Of a stretch of 64,000 nucleotides of DNA, positions 47,327 to 56,510 are shown one piece after another. The first letter of the stretch is position 1. Each line of letters starts with the position of its first letter. The DNA lies in the NCBI RefSeq assembly GCF_000743715.1, contig NZ_JQEY01000013.1, forward strand, positions 2,443 to 66,442, written 5' to 3'. A model generated the notes under the pieces. The model was not told the DNA's origin. It did not search any database and worked only from the letters and a program-made list of their open reading frames with translations. Source of the stretch: Palleronia rufa (GTDB taxonomy: Bacteria; Pseudomonadota; Alphaproteobacteria; Rhodobacterales; Rhodobacteraceae). A program made the position numbers and the translations under genes.

Positions 47327-48270
47327 TGGCGCGCGTCCTGCTGCTGGGGGCCACCGGGACCATCGGGCGTGCCGCGGCCACCGCCCTTGCGGGGGCCGGG
47401 CACGATGTCGTCTGCGCGCTGCGCCGCGATCCGGGCGACCTGCCGGCAGAGGTCCGCCTGGCCGACGTGACCCGGCCGGGCGGCCTGGCAGAGGCGATGG
47501 GGCGCGACGGGGCGGATGCGGTGGTGTCCTGCCTGGGATCCCGCACCGGGCTGCCGCAGGACGCCTGGGCGGTGGATTTCGACGCCAACCGCCACGCGCT
47601 CGACTGGGCCGAGGCGGCGGGAGCGGCGCGCATGGTGTATCTGTCTGCGATCTGCGTGCAGAAACCGCGGCTGGTGTTTCAGCACGCCAAGATGACCATG
47701 GAGGCGACGCTGCGGGCATCCCGGCTGGAGCACGTGATCCTGCGCCCCACGGCCTTCTTCAAGTCGCTGTCCGGGCAGATCGCGCGGGTCAGGGCGGGGC
47801 GGCGGTTCCTGCTGTTCGGCGACGGGCGGCTCACGGCGTGCAAGCCGATCTCCGACCGCGATCTGGGGGCCGTTCTGGCCCGCGCGGTGACCGAGCCCGG
47901 ATGGGCGCGGCGCACCCTGCCCGTGGGCGGTCCGGGACCGGCGCTGACCCCGTTGGACCAGGCAGAGACGCTGTTCTCCCTTCTGGACCGCGCGCCGGCC
48001 GTCCGGCATGTGCCGCCCGGTCTGCTGTCGGGCGCCGCGCGGGCGCTGGACGTGGCCGGACGCCTGTCGCCGGGGCTGGCCGCCCGCGCCGAACTGGCGC
48101 GGATCGGCCACTATTACGCGACGGAGTCGATGCTGGTCTGGGACGCCGCGGCGGGCCGCTACGATGCGGAGGCCACGCCCGAATACGGCGCCGACACGCT
48201 GCGGGACCATTACGCCCGCGTGCTGCGCGGCGAGGTCGCCGTCGATCTGGGCGACCACGCGATGTTCTGA
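47326..48270 (+). CDS. bciA: Divinyl (bacterio)chlorophyllide 8-vinyl reductase, BciA type
   Basis: A 314-residue NAD(P)H-dependent reductase of the extended SDR/NmrA-like class. Rossmann motif LLLGATGTIGRAAATAL; then stretches that I recognise as BciA: PRLVFQHAKMTMEATLRAS, LRPTAFFKSLSGQIARVRAG, FGDGRLTACKPISDRDLGAV, IGHYYATESMLVWDAA and YGADTLRDHYARVL. BciA reduces the C8 vinyl group of divinyl chlorophyllide in bacteriochlorophyll synthesis. No other photosynthesis gene lies in the window, and the coupling to dctM is odd. A related oxidoreductase of different substrate cannot be excluded from sequence alone. Confidence 0.85.
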   Translation: MARVLLLGATGTIGRAAATALAGAGHDVVCALRRDPGDLPAEVRLADVTRPGGLAEAMGRDGADAVVSCLGSRTGLPQDAWAVDFDANRHALDWAEAAGAARMVYLSAICVQKPRLVFQHAKMTMEATLRASRLEHVILRPTAFFKSLSGQIARVRAGRRFLLFGDGRLTACKPISDRDLGAVLARAVTEPGWARRTLPVGGPGPALTPLDQAETLFSLLDRAPAVRHVPPGLLSGAARALDVAGRLSPGLAARAELARIGHYYATESMLVWDAAAGRYDAEATPEYGADTLRDHYARVLRGEVAVDLGDHAMF

Positions 48271-48274
48271 TCCG

Positions 48275-48946
48275 TCAGCGGCGCGCCAGCCAGATCACGT
48301 GCCGGGGGCCGCGGCGTCCGCTGCCGGCCCGCACCGCGGTCTCTGTCACCTCGAACCCCGCGGTCCGCAGCCGCCGCGCGAAGGCGGGGGCCGGATGCGC
48401 CGACCACACCGCCAGCACGCCGCCCGGCCGCAGCGCCGCGCGGGCTCCGGCCAGCCCGGCCGCCGAATAGAGCGCGTCGTTTGCCGGCCGCGTCAGCCCG
48501 TCGGGGCCGTTGTCGACATCGAGCAGGATCGCGTCATAGGCGGCCGGGCGGGCGGCGATCAGGGCGCCCACGTCGCCGATCCGGACCCGGACGCGCGGAT
48601 CGTCCAGGCAGTCGCGGAAGACCGGCGCCATGGGGCCGCGCGCCCAGTCCAGCAGCTCCGGCACGATTTCGGACACGACAAAGACCGCGTCCCGCGGCGC
48701 CGCCTCCTGCGCGGCGCGCAGCGTGAACCCCATGCCCAGCCCGCCGATCAGCACCACGGGGGCGGCGCGGTCGGTCAGCCGGGCAAGCGCCAGGGCGGCC
48801 AGTGCCGCCTCGGACCCGCCGAGGCGACTGTTCATCAGCTCGTTGCCGGTGGACAGGCGGATCGAGAATTCCGCGCCCCGCCGCCAGAGGCGCAGGATGT
48901 CGCCATCCGGTGCGGTGGCGGCGGCAAGGGCGACCCAGGGAATCAT
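48275..48946 (-). CDS. Spermidine synthase-like methyltransferase-fold protein
   Basis: A 223-residue Rossmann-fold protein. VVLIGGLGMGFTLRAAQEAA is the SAM-type glycine loop, VFVVSEIVPELLDWARG the acidic strand and YDAILLDVDNGPDGLTRPAN the catalytic-site strand of spermidine-synthase-like proteins. The N-terminal substrate domain is short (about 60 residues), so polyamine synthesis is not assured. Convergent with bciA, divergent from the DUF4212 gene. Confidence 0.75.
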   Translation of the reverse strand: MIPWVALAAATAPDGDILRLWRRGAEFSIRLSTGNELMNSRLGGSEAALAALALARLTDRAAPVVLIGGLGMGFTLRAAQEAAPRDAVFVVSEIVPELLDWARGPMAPVFRDCLDDPRVRVRIGDVGALIAARPAAYDAILLDVDNGPDGLTRPANDALYSAAGLAGARAALRPGGVLAVWSAHPAPAFARRLRTAGFEVTETAVRAGSGRRGPRHVIWLARR

Positions 48947-49137
48947 GCCGCCGTTCTCTGCGCCCGGCCGGGCGCGGGCAAGGGGAAGGGGACGGGACGG
49001 GTGGACGGGTTTACGACTTTAGACATATTGTCGCGCGGTGCCCCTAGGGTATGTGGTGGCGGACGGCCCTGCAGTGCGGCGGAGGCCGGCCGCCGGCACG
49101 CCGGTGCGAACGATCGGGACAAGCGGGAGGACAGCGA

Positions 49138-49410
49138 ATGACCGATGAAGACAGGATACCGACGGATGCCGTCGGATATTGGAAGGCGAACATCAGGATC
49201 ATCCTGGGCTGCCTGGTGATCTGGGCGCTGGTGAGCTTCGGCTTCGCCATCCTGCTGCGTCCGCTTCTGGCGGGGATCACCGTGGGCGGCACCGATCTGG
49301 GCTTCTGGTTCGCGCAGCAGGGGTCGATCATCGTCTTCCTGTGCCTGATCTTCTTCTACGCGTGGCGGATGAACAGGCTGGACCGGCAATACGGCGTGGA
49401 TGAGGAGTAG
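49138..49410 (+). CDS. DUF4212 small subunit of a sodium/solute symporter
   Basis: A 90-residue protein with two membrane helices (IILGCLVIWALVSFGFAILL and IIVFLCLIFFYAWRMNRLDR) and a charged C terminus. The pattern YWKANIRIILGCLVIWALVS is diagnostic for DUF4212, which always precedes a large symporter gene. GGGAGGA ribosome site; the symporter begins 5 nt later. Confidence 0.93.
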   Translation: MTDEDRIPTDAVGYWKANIRIILGCLVIWALVSFGFAILLRPLLAGITVGGTDLGFWFAQQGSIIVFLCLIFFYAWRMNRLDRQYGVDEE

Positions 49411-49415
49411 ACGCG

Positions 49416-51203
49416 ATGGACCAGTATTATCTCAACCTTTTCTTCATCGGCGGATCCTTCCTGCTCTATATCGGCATCGCCGTCTGGGCGCGGGCCGGAT
49501 CCACGTCGGAATTCTACACCGCCGGGCGGGGGATCCACCCGGTCACCAACGGCATGGCCACGGCGGCGGACTGGATGTCGGCGGCGTCGTTCATCTCCAT
49601 GGCGGGGCTGATCGCGTTCTCCGGCTATTCCGCTTCGGCCTACCTGATGGGCTGGACCGGGGGCTATGTGCTGCTGGCGCTGTGCCTGGCGCCCTACCTG
49701 CGCAAGTTCGGCTCGTTCACGGTGCCCGAATTCATCGGCGACCGCTATTACAGCCGCACCGCGCGGCTGGTGGCGGTGCTGTGCCTGATCATCGCCTCCC
49801 TGACCTACGTGATCGGCCAGATGACCGGCGTGGGTGTCGCGTTCTCGCGGTTCCTGCAGGTGTCCAACACCACCGGCCTGTTCATCGGCGCGGCGGTCGT
49901 GTTCTTCTACGCCGTTCTCGGCGGCATGAAGGGGATCACCTACACACAGGTCGCGCAGTACATCGTCCTGGTGTTCGCCTATACGGTCCCGGCGATCTTC
50001 ATCTCGCTCCAGCTGACCGGCAATCCGATCCCGGGACTCGGCCTGTTTTCCAACTACGAAGGCACCGGAGAGCCGCTCCTGGTGACGCTGAACCAGACGC
50101 TCGCCGATCTCGGCTTCGCGTCCTACACCGCGCAGGACACGACCCCGTCGGCGGTGATCAACATGTTCCTGTTCACCCTGACGCTGATGATCGGCACGGC
50201 GGGTCTGCCCCATGTCATCATCCGCTTCTTCACGGTGCCCAAGGTGTCGGACGCGCGCCTGTCGGCGGGCTGGGCGCTGGTGTTCATCGCCATCGTGTAT
50301 CTGACCGCCCCCGCGGTGGGGGCCATGGCGCGGCTCAACATCATGACGACGATCTGGCCGGGCGGCACCGGCGAAGGGGCGCAGGCCATGCAGATCGACG
50401 AGGCTCCCGCCTGGTTCGAGAACTGGGCGACCACGGGCCTTCTGGGATGGGAGGATCAGAACGCGGACGGTCGGCTGCAGTACTACAACGACGAGGGCGA
50501 CGGCCTGCCCGCCGTGGCCCAGGCCTCCGGTTCCCAGGCCAATGAGCTGACCAACTTCAACCGCGACATCCTGGTGCTGGCCAATCCTGAGATCGCCCAG
50601 CTTCCGGGCTGGGTCGTCGCGCTGGTGGCGGCGGGCGGGATGGCCGCGGCGCTGTCCACCGCGGCTGGCCTGCTGCTGGCGATCTCGTCAGCGGTCAGCC
50701 ACGACCTGGTGAAACGCTCCATCAATCCCGGCATCTCCGAGTCGGCAGAGCTTTGGTGGGCGCGCGGGTCCATGGCCGCGTCGATCGCGGTGGCCACATG
50801 GCTGGGCCTGAACCCGCCGGGCTTTGCCGCGCAGACCGTGGCGCTGGCCTTCGGCATCGCGGCGGCGACGATCTTCCCGGCGCTGATGATGGGAATCTTC
50901 TCGCGGCGGGTGAACAATACCGGCGCCGTGGCGGGGATGCTGACCGGCCTGACCTTCACCGTGGTCTATATCTTCCTGCACAAGGGCTGGTTCTTCATCC
51001 CCGGCACCGAGAGCTTTCCCGACACGATCGAGGGCTCTTTGCTGGGGATCCAGTCCACGGCGATCGGCTCCATCGGCGCGGTGCTGAACTTCGCGGTGGC
51101 GTTCTTCGTCGCCGGCCGCACGGCGGAGACGCCCGAAAAGGTGCAGCAGATGATCGACAGCGTTCGGGTGCCGCGCGGCGTCTCGGCCGCGCAGTCGCAC
51201 TGA
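49416..51203 (+). CDS. Sodium/solute symporter (SSS family, VC_2705-like)
   Basis: A 595-residue polytopic transporter with about 13 membrane helices, including FYTAGRGIHPVTNGMATAAD, MSAASFISMAGLIAFSGYSA, GLPHVIIRFFTVPKVSDAR and AAALSTAAGLLLAISSAVSH (sodium site). Its pairing with DUF4212 marks the subfamily related to acetate permease ActP. Substrate is likely a small organic acid; not shown by context. Confidence 0.92.
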   Translation: MDQYYLNLFFIGGSFLLYIGIAVWARAGSTSEFYTAGRGIHPVTNGMATAADWMSAASFISMAGLIAFSGYSASAYLMGWTGGYVLLALCLAPYLRKFGSFTVPEFIGDRYYSRTARLVAVLCLIIASLTYVIGQMTGVGVAFSRFLQVSNTTGLFIGAAVVFFYAVLGGMKGITYTQVAQYIVLVFAYTVPAIFISLQLTGNPIPGLGLFSNYEGTGEPLLVTLNQTLADLGFASYTAQDTTPSAVINMFLFTLTLMIGTAGLPHVIIRFFTVPKVSDARLSAGWALVFIAIVYLTAPAVGAMARLNIMTTIWPGGTGEGAQAMQIDEAPAWFENWATTGLLGWEDQNADGRLQYYNDEGDGLPAVAQASGSQANELTNFNRDILVLANPEIAQLPGWVVALVAAGGMAAALSTAAGLLLAISSAVSHDLVKRSINPGISESAELWWARGSMAASIAVATWLGLNPPGFAAQTVALAFGIAAATIFPALMMGIFSRRVNNTGAVAGMLTGLTFTVVYIFLHKGWFFIPGTESFPDTIEGSLLGIQSTAIGSIGAVLNFAVAFFVAGRTAETPEKVQQMIDSVRVPRGVSAAQSH

Positions 51204-51230
51204 CGGCGGCATCTTCGCCGACCGGCAGTC

Positions 51231-51264
51231 ACGCCCCGTCCGGATTTCCGGGCGGGGCGTTTTC
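51231..51264 (+). terminator. Terminator of the symporter operon
   Basis: ACGCCCCG (51231-51238) pairs with CGGGGCGT (51253-51260), extended inward by CCGG/CCGG; TTTT follows on the + strand. It lies between convergent symporter and metG genes. Confidence 0.85.
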
Positions 51265-51275
51265 GCGTGCGGTGG

Positions 51276-53000
51276 CTAGTCGCGGGTGCCGGAGAAGCGC
51301 GCGGCCCAGTCGTCGCGCTGGTCGTCGGTGATCTTGGCGAAAAGGTTTTCCGGCACCTCGAAGCCGTGCCCCGCCGGCAGGGCGGCAAGGGCGGCGGCGG
51401 CGGAACCTGGCCAGGCCGCGTCGGTGCGCATCGCCCCCAGCATCGCGGCGGCGGCGTCCGGGACGAAAGGGGCCGACAGGATGCCGTAGAGCCGCACCAG
51501 GTTCAGCGACAGGCGAATGATCGCCGCGGCGCGGGCGGGATCCTCCCTGATGGCGGACCAGGGTGCTGCGGCTTGCAGGTACTCGTTGCCGACGACCCAG
51601 ATCGCCCGCAACTCCGCCGCGGCCTTGCGGATGTCGATGGCGTCCATGTGCCGCTCATAGGTCCTGAGGCGGGTTTCCAGATCCGCGATCAAGGCCTCTT
51701 CGGCGGGACCGTAGGCGCCGCCGTCCGGCACCGTCTCACCGAACTTCGAACGGCAGAACTTGGTGACGCGGCTGACGAAATTGCCCAGCACATCCGCCAG
51801 ATCGCGGTTCGAGGCCTGCTGGAACGTCTCCCAGGTGAACTCGCTGTCGCCGTTTTCCGGCGCGTTTCGCAGCAGATACCAGCGCCAGTAGTCCGCCGGC
51901 AGGATCGACAGCGCCTGGTCCATGAACACGCCCCGCCCCTGGCTGGTCGAGAACTGCCCGCCGTCATAGTTGAGATAGTTGAACGACTTGACGTAATCGA
52001 CCAGCTTCCAGTCCTCGCCGGTGGAATTGGCGCCCATGATCGTGACCGGAAAGGACAGGGTGTGGAACGGCACGTTGTCCTTGCCCATGAACTGCACGTA
52101 GCGGACGTCCGCCGCGCCCCGTTCGGTGCGCCACCAGCGCTCCCAGTCGGCATCGGGGCGGCCGTCCGCGTCGGTCCATTCCTTGGCCGATGCGATGTAT
52201 TCGATCGGCGCGTCGAACCAGACGTAGAACACCTTGCCCTCCATGCCGGGCCAGGGCGCGTCGCCCTTCCGCACCGGCACGCCCCAGTCCAGATCGCGGG
52301 TGATGCCCCGGTCGCGCAGCCCGTCTCCGTCGTCGAGCCATTTTCGAGCGATGGAGGTGGTCAGCACCGGCCAGTCGGTCCGCGTGTCGATCCAGTCGCG
52401 CAAGGTGTCGCGCATCAGGCTCTGTCGCAGGTACAGGTGCTTGGTCTCGCGCCGCTCCAGGTCCGTGGCGCCGGAAATGGCCGAGCGCGGGTCGATCAGG
52501 TCCACCGGGTCGAGCTGCTTGGTACAGTTCTCGCACTGGTCGCCCCGGGCGCGGTCGTAGCCGCAGTTGGGGCAGGTCCCCTCGATATAGCGGTCGGGCA
52601 GGAAGCGGCCGTCGGCGGGGGAATAGACCTGCGTCTCATCCCTCTCCTCGATCAGCCCGGCGGCATCCAGACGGCCCGCGAAATGCTGGGTCAGGGCGTG
52701 GTTCTGCGGGCTGGAGGACCGCCCGAACCAGTCGAAGGACAGGCGGAACCCGGCGCTGAGGTCCCTTTGCAGCGCCCACATCTCCGCGCAGTACTCCGCG
52801 ACCGGTTTGCCCGCTTTCTGGGCGGCGATCTCGGCGGGCGTGCCATGCTCGTCCGTGGCGCAGAGAAACAGCACCTCCGCGCCCCGCCCGCGCCGGTAGC
52901 GGGCATAAAGATCGGCCGGAAGCTGGGAACCGACCAGATTCCCGAGATGCTTGATGCCGTTGATATAGGGAATGGCAGAGGTGATCAGGACGCGGGACAT
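51276..53000 (-). CDS. metG: Methionyl-tRNA synthetase
   Basis: A 574-residue class Ia synthetase. The HIGH-type motif is in [20 protein letters not shown], the zinc knuckles in [20 protein letters not shown], the KMSKS region near [16 protein letters not shown] (KFSTS-like), and the anticodon-binding helical domain follows. It lacks the C-terminal dimerisation domain. The upstream 930 nt carry no clear leader element such as a T-box. Confidence 0.97.
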   Translation of the reverse strand: MSRVLITSAIPYINGIKHLGNLVGSQLPADLYARYRRGRGAEVLFLCATDEHGTPAEIAAQKAGKPVAEYCAEMWALQRDLSAGFRLSFDWFGRSSSPQNHALTQHFAGRLDAAGLIEERDETQVYSPADGRFLPDRYIEGTCPNCGYDRARGDQCENCTKQLDPVDLIDPRSAISGATDLERRETKHLYLRQSLMRDTLRDWIDTRTDWPVLTTSIARKWLDDGDGLRDRGITRDLDWGVPVRKGDAPWPGMEGKVFYVWFDAPIEYIASAKEWTDADGRPDADWERWWRTERGAADVRYVQFMGKDNVPFHTLSFPVTIMGANSTGEDWKLVDYVKSFNYLNYDGGQFSTSQGRGVFMDQALSILPADYWRWYLLRNAPENGDSEFTWETFQQASNRDLADVLGNFVSRVTKFCRSKFGETVPDGGAYGPAEEALIADLETRLRTYERHMDAIDIRKAAAELRAIWVVGNEYLQAAAPWSAIREDPARAAAIIRLSLNLVRLYGILSAPFVPDAAAAMLGAMRTDAAWPGSAAAALAALPAGHGFEVPENLFAKITDDQRDDWAARFSGTRD

Positions 53001-53933
53001 GGGGACCTTCCGGGGACTGTGTCGCGCGCCTCATAGCCGCCGCGCACGGTGAGTTCCAGCGCGCGGCACCTGCGGCGCCGGGACAGCGCATCAGGTATCC
53101 GCAGGCACCGGAACGTCGATCCGGTGAACCCGGGGGCTTGCGCCGTCTCGCGCCGACGGCGGCGTTGCGCGTTGGCTGCGGCATCGCCCGCCATCCGGTG
53201 CCGGCCATGAAAAAGGCGGCAAGCTGTCGGTCGTCCGGGCGATCCGCTGGCATTTCCGTCAGGGTGGAGTCAGGCCCCGTAGGCCGCGGCCGGGCGGCTG
53301 TGGTGGTTGTGCCGGGACGGGCGTCGGTTTTTACCGTGCCGGACGAGGAGGGCCGCAGATCCGAACGGGCCGACGATGGGGCGCGACCGCACCTTCTGCG
53401 GCGCGCCGGCGGCGCATGACCCGGACGGAACATCGCGCACCCGCCAGAAGGCAGGACGCCGGCCCTTCGGCATGTGTCACACCGCGTCCCTTGATCTCTG
53501 ATGTCGCGCGGTGCAAACTCGAAGCGCGCGCCTGAACCAGACGGAGTGCCGGTCATGTGCCGGGAGGGATACGTTCCGCCCCTCCAGGCGCGTCACTTTC
53601 CGAACCGCCCGGAATGTCGGCGGGTCCTGCCGAAAGGGCCTCGTCTTCCCCCGCCATCTCCCCGACCTGCTGGCGCATCATCCGGACTGCGGGCCCCGTG
53701 GGCCGGCCGAACCGCCCGCCGCACCCCGGCCGTCTTCCTGTGACATGCTGATGGACGCGGCGAAGCCGTACCCATGGCCGTGCCGGCGCTCTCTCCGGCG
53801 TGGTCCGGACCCGGGGCGCCTTGCCAAGGCGGTGCGGCTGGCGTTTGGTGCCGGACATGACCCGTCTGCCGATCCTCGGGCGCGACCCAAGCGCCGCACC
53901 GCCGGTTCCCGCCCGTCCGCGCAAGGTCCGCGG
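53001..53933. other. Gene-free stretch of about 930 bp
   Basis: Between divergent metG and the lipocalin gene. Frames are open on both strands but with Arg/Pro/Gly-rich composition and no ribosome sites. Promoters for both neighbours should be here; I cannot define them. An eroded gene is possible. Confidence 0.5.
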
Positions 53934-54464
53934 ATGAGGCGCCTGATCCTTGCCGCGCTCCTGGCGGGATGCTCCACCGAATCGCCGCTGATCCCGGCCG
54001 AGAGCTACCGCGACACCGACGCGCCCATCGCTTCCATCGCGTCCTTCGATCCCGCGCGTTTCCAGGGCCGATGGTACGAGATCGCCTCCTACCCGGTCCC
54101 GTTCCAGTCCGGCTGCCGCAATACGCAGGCGCTCTACGGTCCGGCGCCGCAGGGCATCAGCGTGACCAACACCTGCCTGAAATCGGGCCGCACGCTGCGC
54201 ATCGACGGCACCGCGCGCGTCACCGGCCCCGGCCGGCTGGAGGTGCGTCTGGACGGCGTGCCGCTGGTCGCGCCCTATTGGGTGCTCTGGGTGGATGAAG
54301 GCTACCGCACCGCCGTGGTGGGCGTGCCGTCGGGCCGCGCGGGCTGGATCCTGAACCGGGAGCCCGCGATTCCCGCCGACCGGCTGGAGGCCGCGCGCCG
54401 GATCCTGGCCTTTTACGGCTACGACCTGTCGCGGCTGCGCGCGACCCCGCAGAACGCCGGATGA
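53934..54464 (+). CDS. Lipocalin family lipoprotein (Blc-like)
   Basis: A 176-residue outer-membrane lipoprotein. Signal MRRLILAALLAGCSTESPLI has a lipobox LLAGC (Cys about 13); the lipocalin signature FDPARFQGRWYEIASYPVPF holds the conserved GxW. Cys residues SGCRNTQ and VTNTCLKSG may form a disulphide. The barrel ends early compared with Blc (about 160 mature residues), normal. Overlaps the next gene by 4 nt. Confidence 0.9.
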   Translation: MRRLILAALLAGCSTESPLIPAESYRDTDAPIASIASFDPARFQGRWYEIASYPVPFQSGCRNTQALYGPAPQGISVTNTCLKSGRTLRIDGTARVTGPGRLEVRLDGVPLVAPYWVLWVDEGYRTAVVGVPSGRAGWILNREPAIPADRLEAARRILAFYGYDLSRLRATPQNAG

Positions 54465-55468
54465 CCCTGACCCTGGCCGCGATCGGCTGCCCGGACTGGG
54501 CGGCACGGGGGGCGGTCATGGGCGCGGCCGTGCGCCATACCGGCCGGATCGACCCGGACCTTCTGGCCCGGGTCCGGCGGGCGCTTCCGGGCCTTTACGA
54601 CCGGACGCCCCCCCGGGGGTCGCTGACGGCGGTGGCGGAGCCGGAGGCGGCCGTTCGCGGCGCGGATCTGGTGCTGGCCGCGCCGGGGACGCTTGCCGCC
54701 GCTCCCCGCGCGCTCATGGTGGCGGTGGGCGGGCCGGACCCGCTGGCGGGGGCCACGCTCGGGTCCGCGCAGCCCGCCTATCTGATGCCGGAGGTCACCC
54801 TTGCCGGCCCGGAGGCGTCCGCCGCCGCCGCGCTGCTGGCCCCGCTGGGCGTCGCCCGGGTGGCGGAACTCACGCCTGTCGCCACGGACGGCGCGCCCGA
54901 TGCCGACGCCGCCCTGGTCGGCCTGCTGCGTGCGCTGCGCGCCGCCGACCACGGGCCGGGCCGCATCATCGCGGCGACCGACGCCGCCTGGCCCCGCCCC
55001 GTCCCCGACTGGTCCGGCCCGGTCGAGACCGCGGACCGCGCCATCCCGCTCGACTGGACGGATTACAACGGCCACATGACCGAGGCGCGCTATCTCCACG
55101 CCTTCGGCGACGCCACCGACCGGCTGATGGCGATGCTGGGCTGCGGACCGGCCTACATCGCCGCCGGCCATTCGTTTTTCACCGCAGAGACCCATATCCG
55201 CCATCTGGGGGAGTGTCATGCCGGCGACCGCATCCGCGTGCTGACGCAAGCCATCGCGGTGTCCGGCCCCAAGATGCGCTTCTTTCACACCATGTGGCGT
55301 GACGGCGTCCCGGTCGCGACGGGAGAGCACTTCATGCTGCATGTCTCCCTGGCGACGCGCCGGCCCGCCGCGCCGCTGCCGCCGCTCGACGCCGGCATGG
55401 CGCGGTTCGGCGCCGCGGGCCTGCCGATCCCGCCGGGCGCGGGCCGCGCGGTGGGCCAGCCGCGGTGA
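54461..55468 (+). CDS. Degenerate dehydrogenase-like domain fused to betainyl-CoA-thioesterase-like domain
   Basis: A 335-residue protein. The C-terminal half (about 185-320) is a hotdog thioesterase: IPLDWTDYNGHMTEARYLHA, GHSFFTAETHIRHLGECHAG, IRVLTQAIAVSGPKMRFFHT. It resembles the thioesterase half of bifunctional carnitine dehydrogenase/betainyl-CoA thioesterase. The N-terminal 170 residues keep only weak echoes of a 3-hydroxyacyl-CoA dehydrogenase (VRRALPGLYDRTPPRGSLTA, EAAVRGADLVLAAP, PAYLMPEVTLAGPEASAAAA) and lack the NAD-binding glycine loop and catalytic His. So the thioesterase may be active while the dehydrogenase part is dead. Substrate uncertain. Confidence 0.75.
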   Translation: MTLTLAAIGCPDWAARGAVMGAAVRHTGRIDPDLLARVRRALPGLYDRTPPRGSLTAVAEPEAAVRGADLVLAAPGTLAAAPRALMVAVGGPDPLAGATLGSAQPAYLMPEVTLAGPEASAAAALLAPLGVARVAELTPVATDGAPDADAALVGLLRALRAADHGPGRIIAATDAAWPRPVPDWSGPVETADRAIPLDWTDYNGHMTEARYLHAFGDATDRLMAMLGCGPAYIAAGHSFFTAETHIRHLGECHAGDRIRVLTQAIAVSGPKMRFFHTMWRDGVPVATGEHFMLHVSLATRRPAAPLPPLDAGMARFGAAGLPIPPGAGRAVGQPR

Positions 55469-56349
55469 TCGCGCCCTGGATCGCCGTCACGCTGATCGCG
55501 GCCCTGGCGCAGACGTTCCGCTTCCTGCTGCAGCGCCATCTCAAGCGCACGCGCCTGTCCACCGCCGGCGCCACCTTTTCGCGCTTCCTCTTTTCCGCGC
55601 CGCTGGTGGCGCTGCTGCTGCTCGCGGGCGCGGCGTTCACCGGCACCGCGCTGCCGGAACCGTCGCCCGCCTTCTGGCGCTTCGTGCTTTCCGGGGGCGT
55701 GGCCCAGATCCTCGCCACCGCCTGCGTCATCGCCCTGTTCGGGTTGCGCAATTTCGCGGTCGGCATCACCTTCAAGAAGTCCGAGACGATCCTGACCGCC
55801 ATCGTCGGCTTCGTCCTGCTGGGCGAGGTCGTGTCCGCCGGCGCCGCCGGCGCCATCGCCCTGGGCGTGATTGCGGTGATCGTTCTTTCGGGAGAGGCCG
55901 GGCGCTGGAACCCGCGTGCGGTGGCGCTGGGGCTCGGATCCGGCGCGCTCTTCGCGGTGTCGGCGGTGTGCTTTCGGGGGGCGGCGCTGTCGCTGGGCGA
56001 CGCGCCGGTGCTGATCCGCTCGGGCAGCACGCTTGCGGTGGCGACGCTCTGGCAAACGCTGATCCTGGGCGCCTGGCTCATCTGGCGCGAACCCGGCCAG
56101 CTGGCCGCCGTCGCCCGCGCCTGGCGGATCGCGGGGCTGGCGGGGCTGTTCTCGATGGTCGGTTCCATGGGCTGGTTCACCGCCTTCGCCCTGCAGAACG
56201 CGGCCTATGTCAAGGCGCTGGGCCAGGTCGAGGTGGTGTTCTCCATCCTCGCCACGACCCTGTTCCTGGGCGAGACGATCTCGCGCCGCGAGGTTCTGGG
56301 GATCGGCCTGCTGACGCTGTCGATCGTCGCTCTGATCCTGGCGGTGTAG
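55465..56349 (+). CDS. EamA/DMT-family transporter
   Basis: A 294-residue polytopic protein with ten membrane helices in two EamA repeats (AGATFSRFLFSAPLVALLLL, GVAQILATACVIALFGLRNF, GFVLLGEVVSAGAAGAIALG and GLFSMVGSMGWFTAFALQNA, ILATTLFLGETISRREVLGI). Starts at GTG 55465, overlapping the previous stop by 4 nt. Substrate unknown. Confidence 0.9.
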   Translation: MIAPWIAVTLIAALAQTFRFLLQRHLKRTRLSTAGATFSRFLFSAPLVALLLLAGAAFTGTALPEPSPAFWRFVLSGGVAQILATACVIALFGLRNFAVGITFKKSETILTAIVGFVLLGEVVSAGAAGAIALGVIAVIVLSGEAGRWNPRAVALGLGSGALFAVSAVCFRGAALSLGDAPVLIRSGSTLAVATLWQTLILGAWLIWREPGQLAAVARAWRIAGLAGLFSMVGSMGWFTAFALQNAAYVKALGQVEVVFSILATTLFLGETISRREVLGIGLLTLSIVALILAV

Positions 56350-56350
56350 C

Positions 56351-56510
56351 GCCGAAGGCGCTCATCCCGACAGCGCGATGCCGAAGGCGCTCATCCCGAC
56401 AGCGCGATGCCGAAGGCGCTCATCCTGACAGCGCGATACCGAAGGCGCTCATCCTGACAGCGCGATGCCGGAGGCGCTCATCCTGACAGCGCGATGCCGA
56501 AGGCGCTCAT
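56351..56510. repeat. Five and a half tandem 29-bp repeats
   Basis: Units at 56351-56379, 56380-56408, 56409-56437, 56438-56466 and 56467-56495, plus 15 bp of a sixth, differ at only a few bases. The array fills the space between convergent EamA and NUDIX genes; the final partial unit contains the NUDIX stop codon, and every unit carries the same TGAGCGCC on the minus strand. This suggests that the 3' end of the NUDIX gene was amplified. No spacers, so not CRISPR. Confidence 0.95.

Noticed and set aside
45377-47719. A long minus-strand open frame opposite the TRAP genes
   Set aside because: Antisense shadow of dctQ and dctM with Arg/Gln/His-rich composition and no homology.
53001-53300. Riboswitch or T-box upstream of metG
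   Set aside because: No recognisable T-box or SAM-aptamer elements; T-boxes are not expected for metG in this group.
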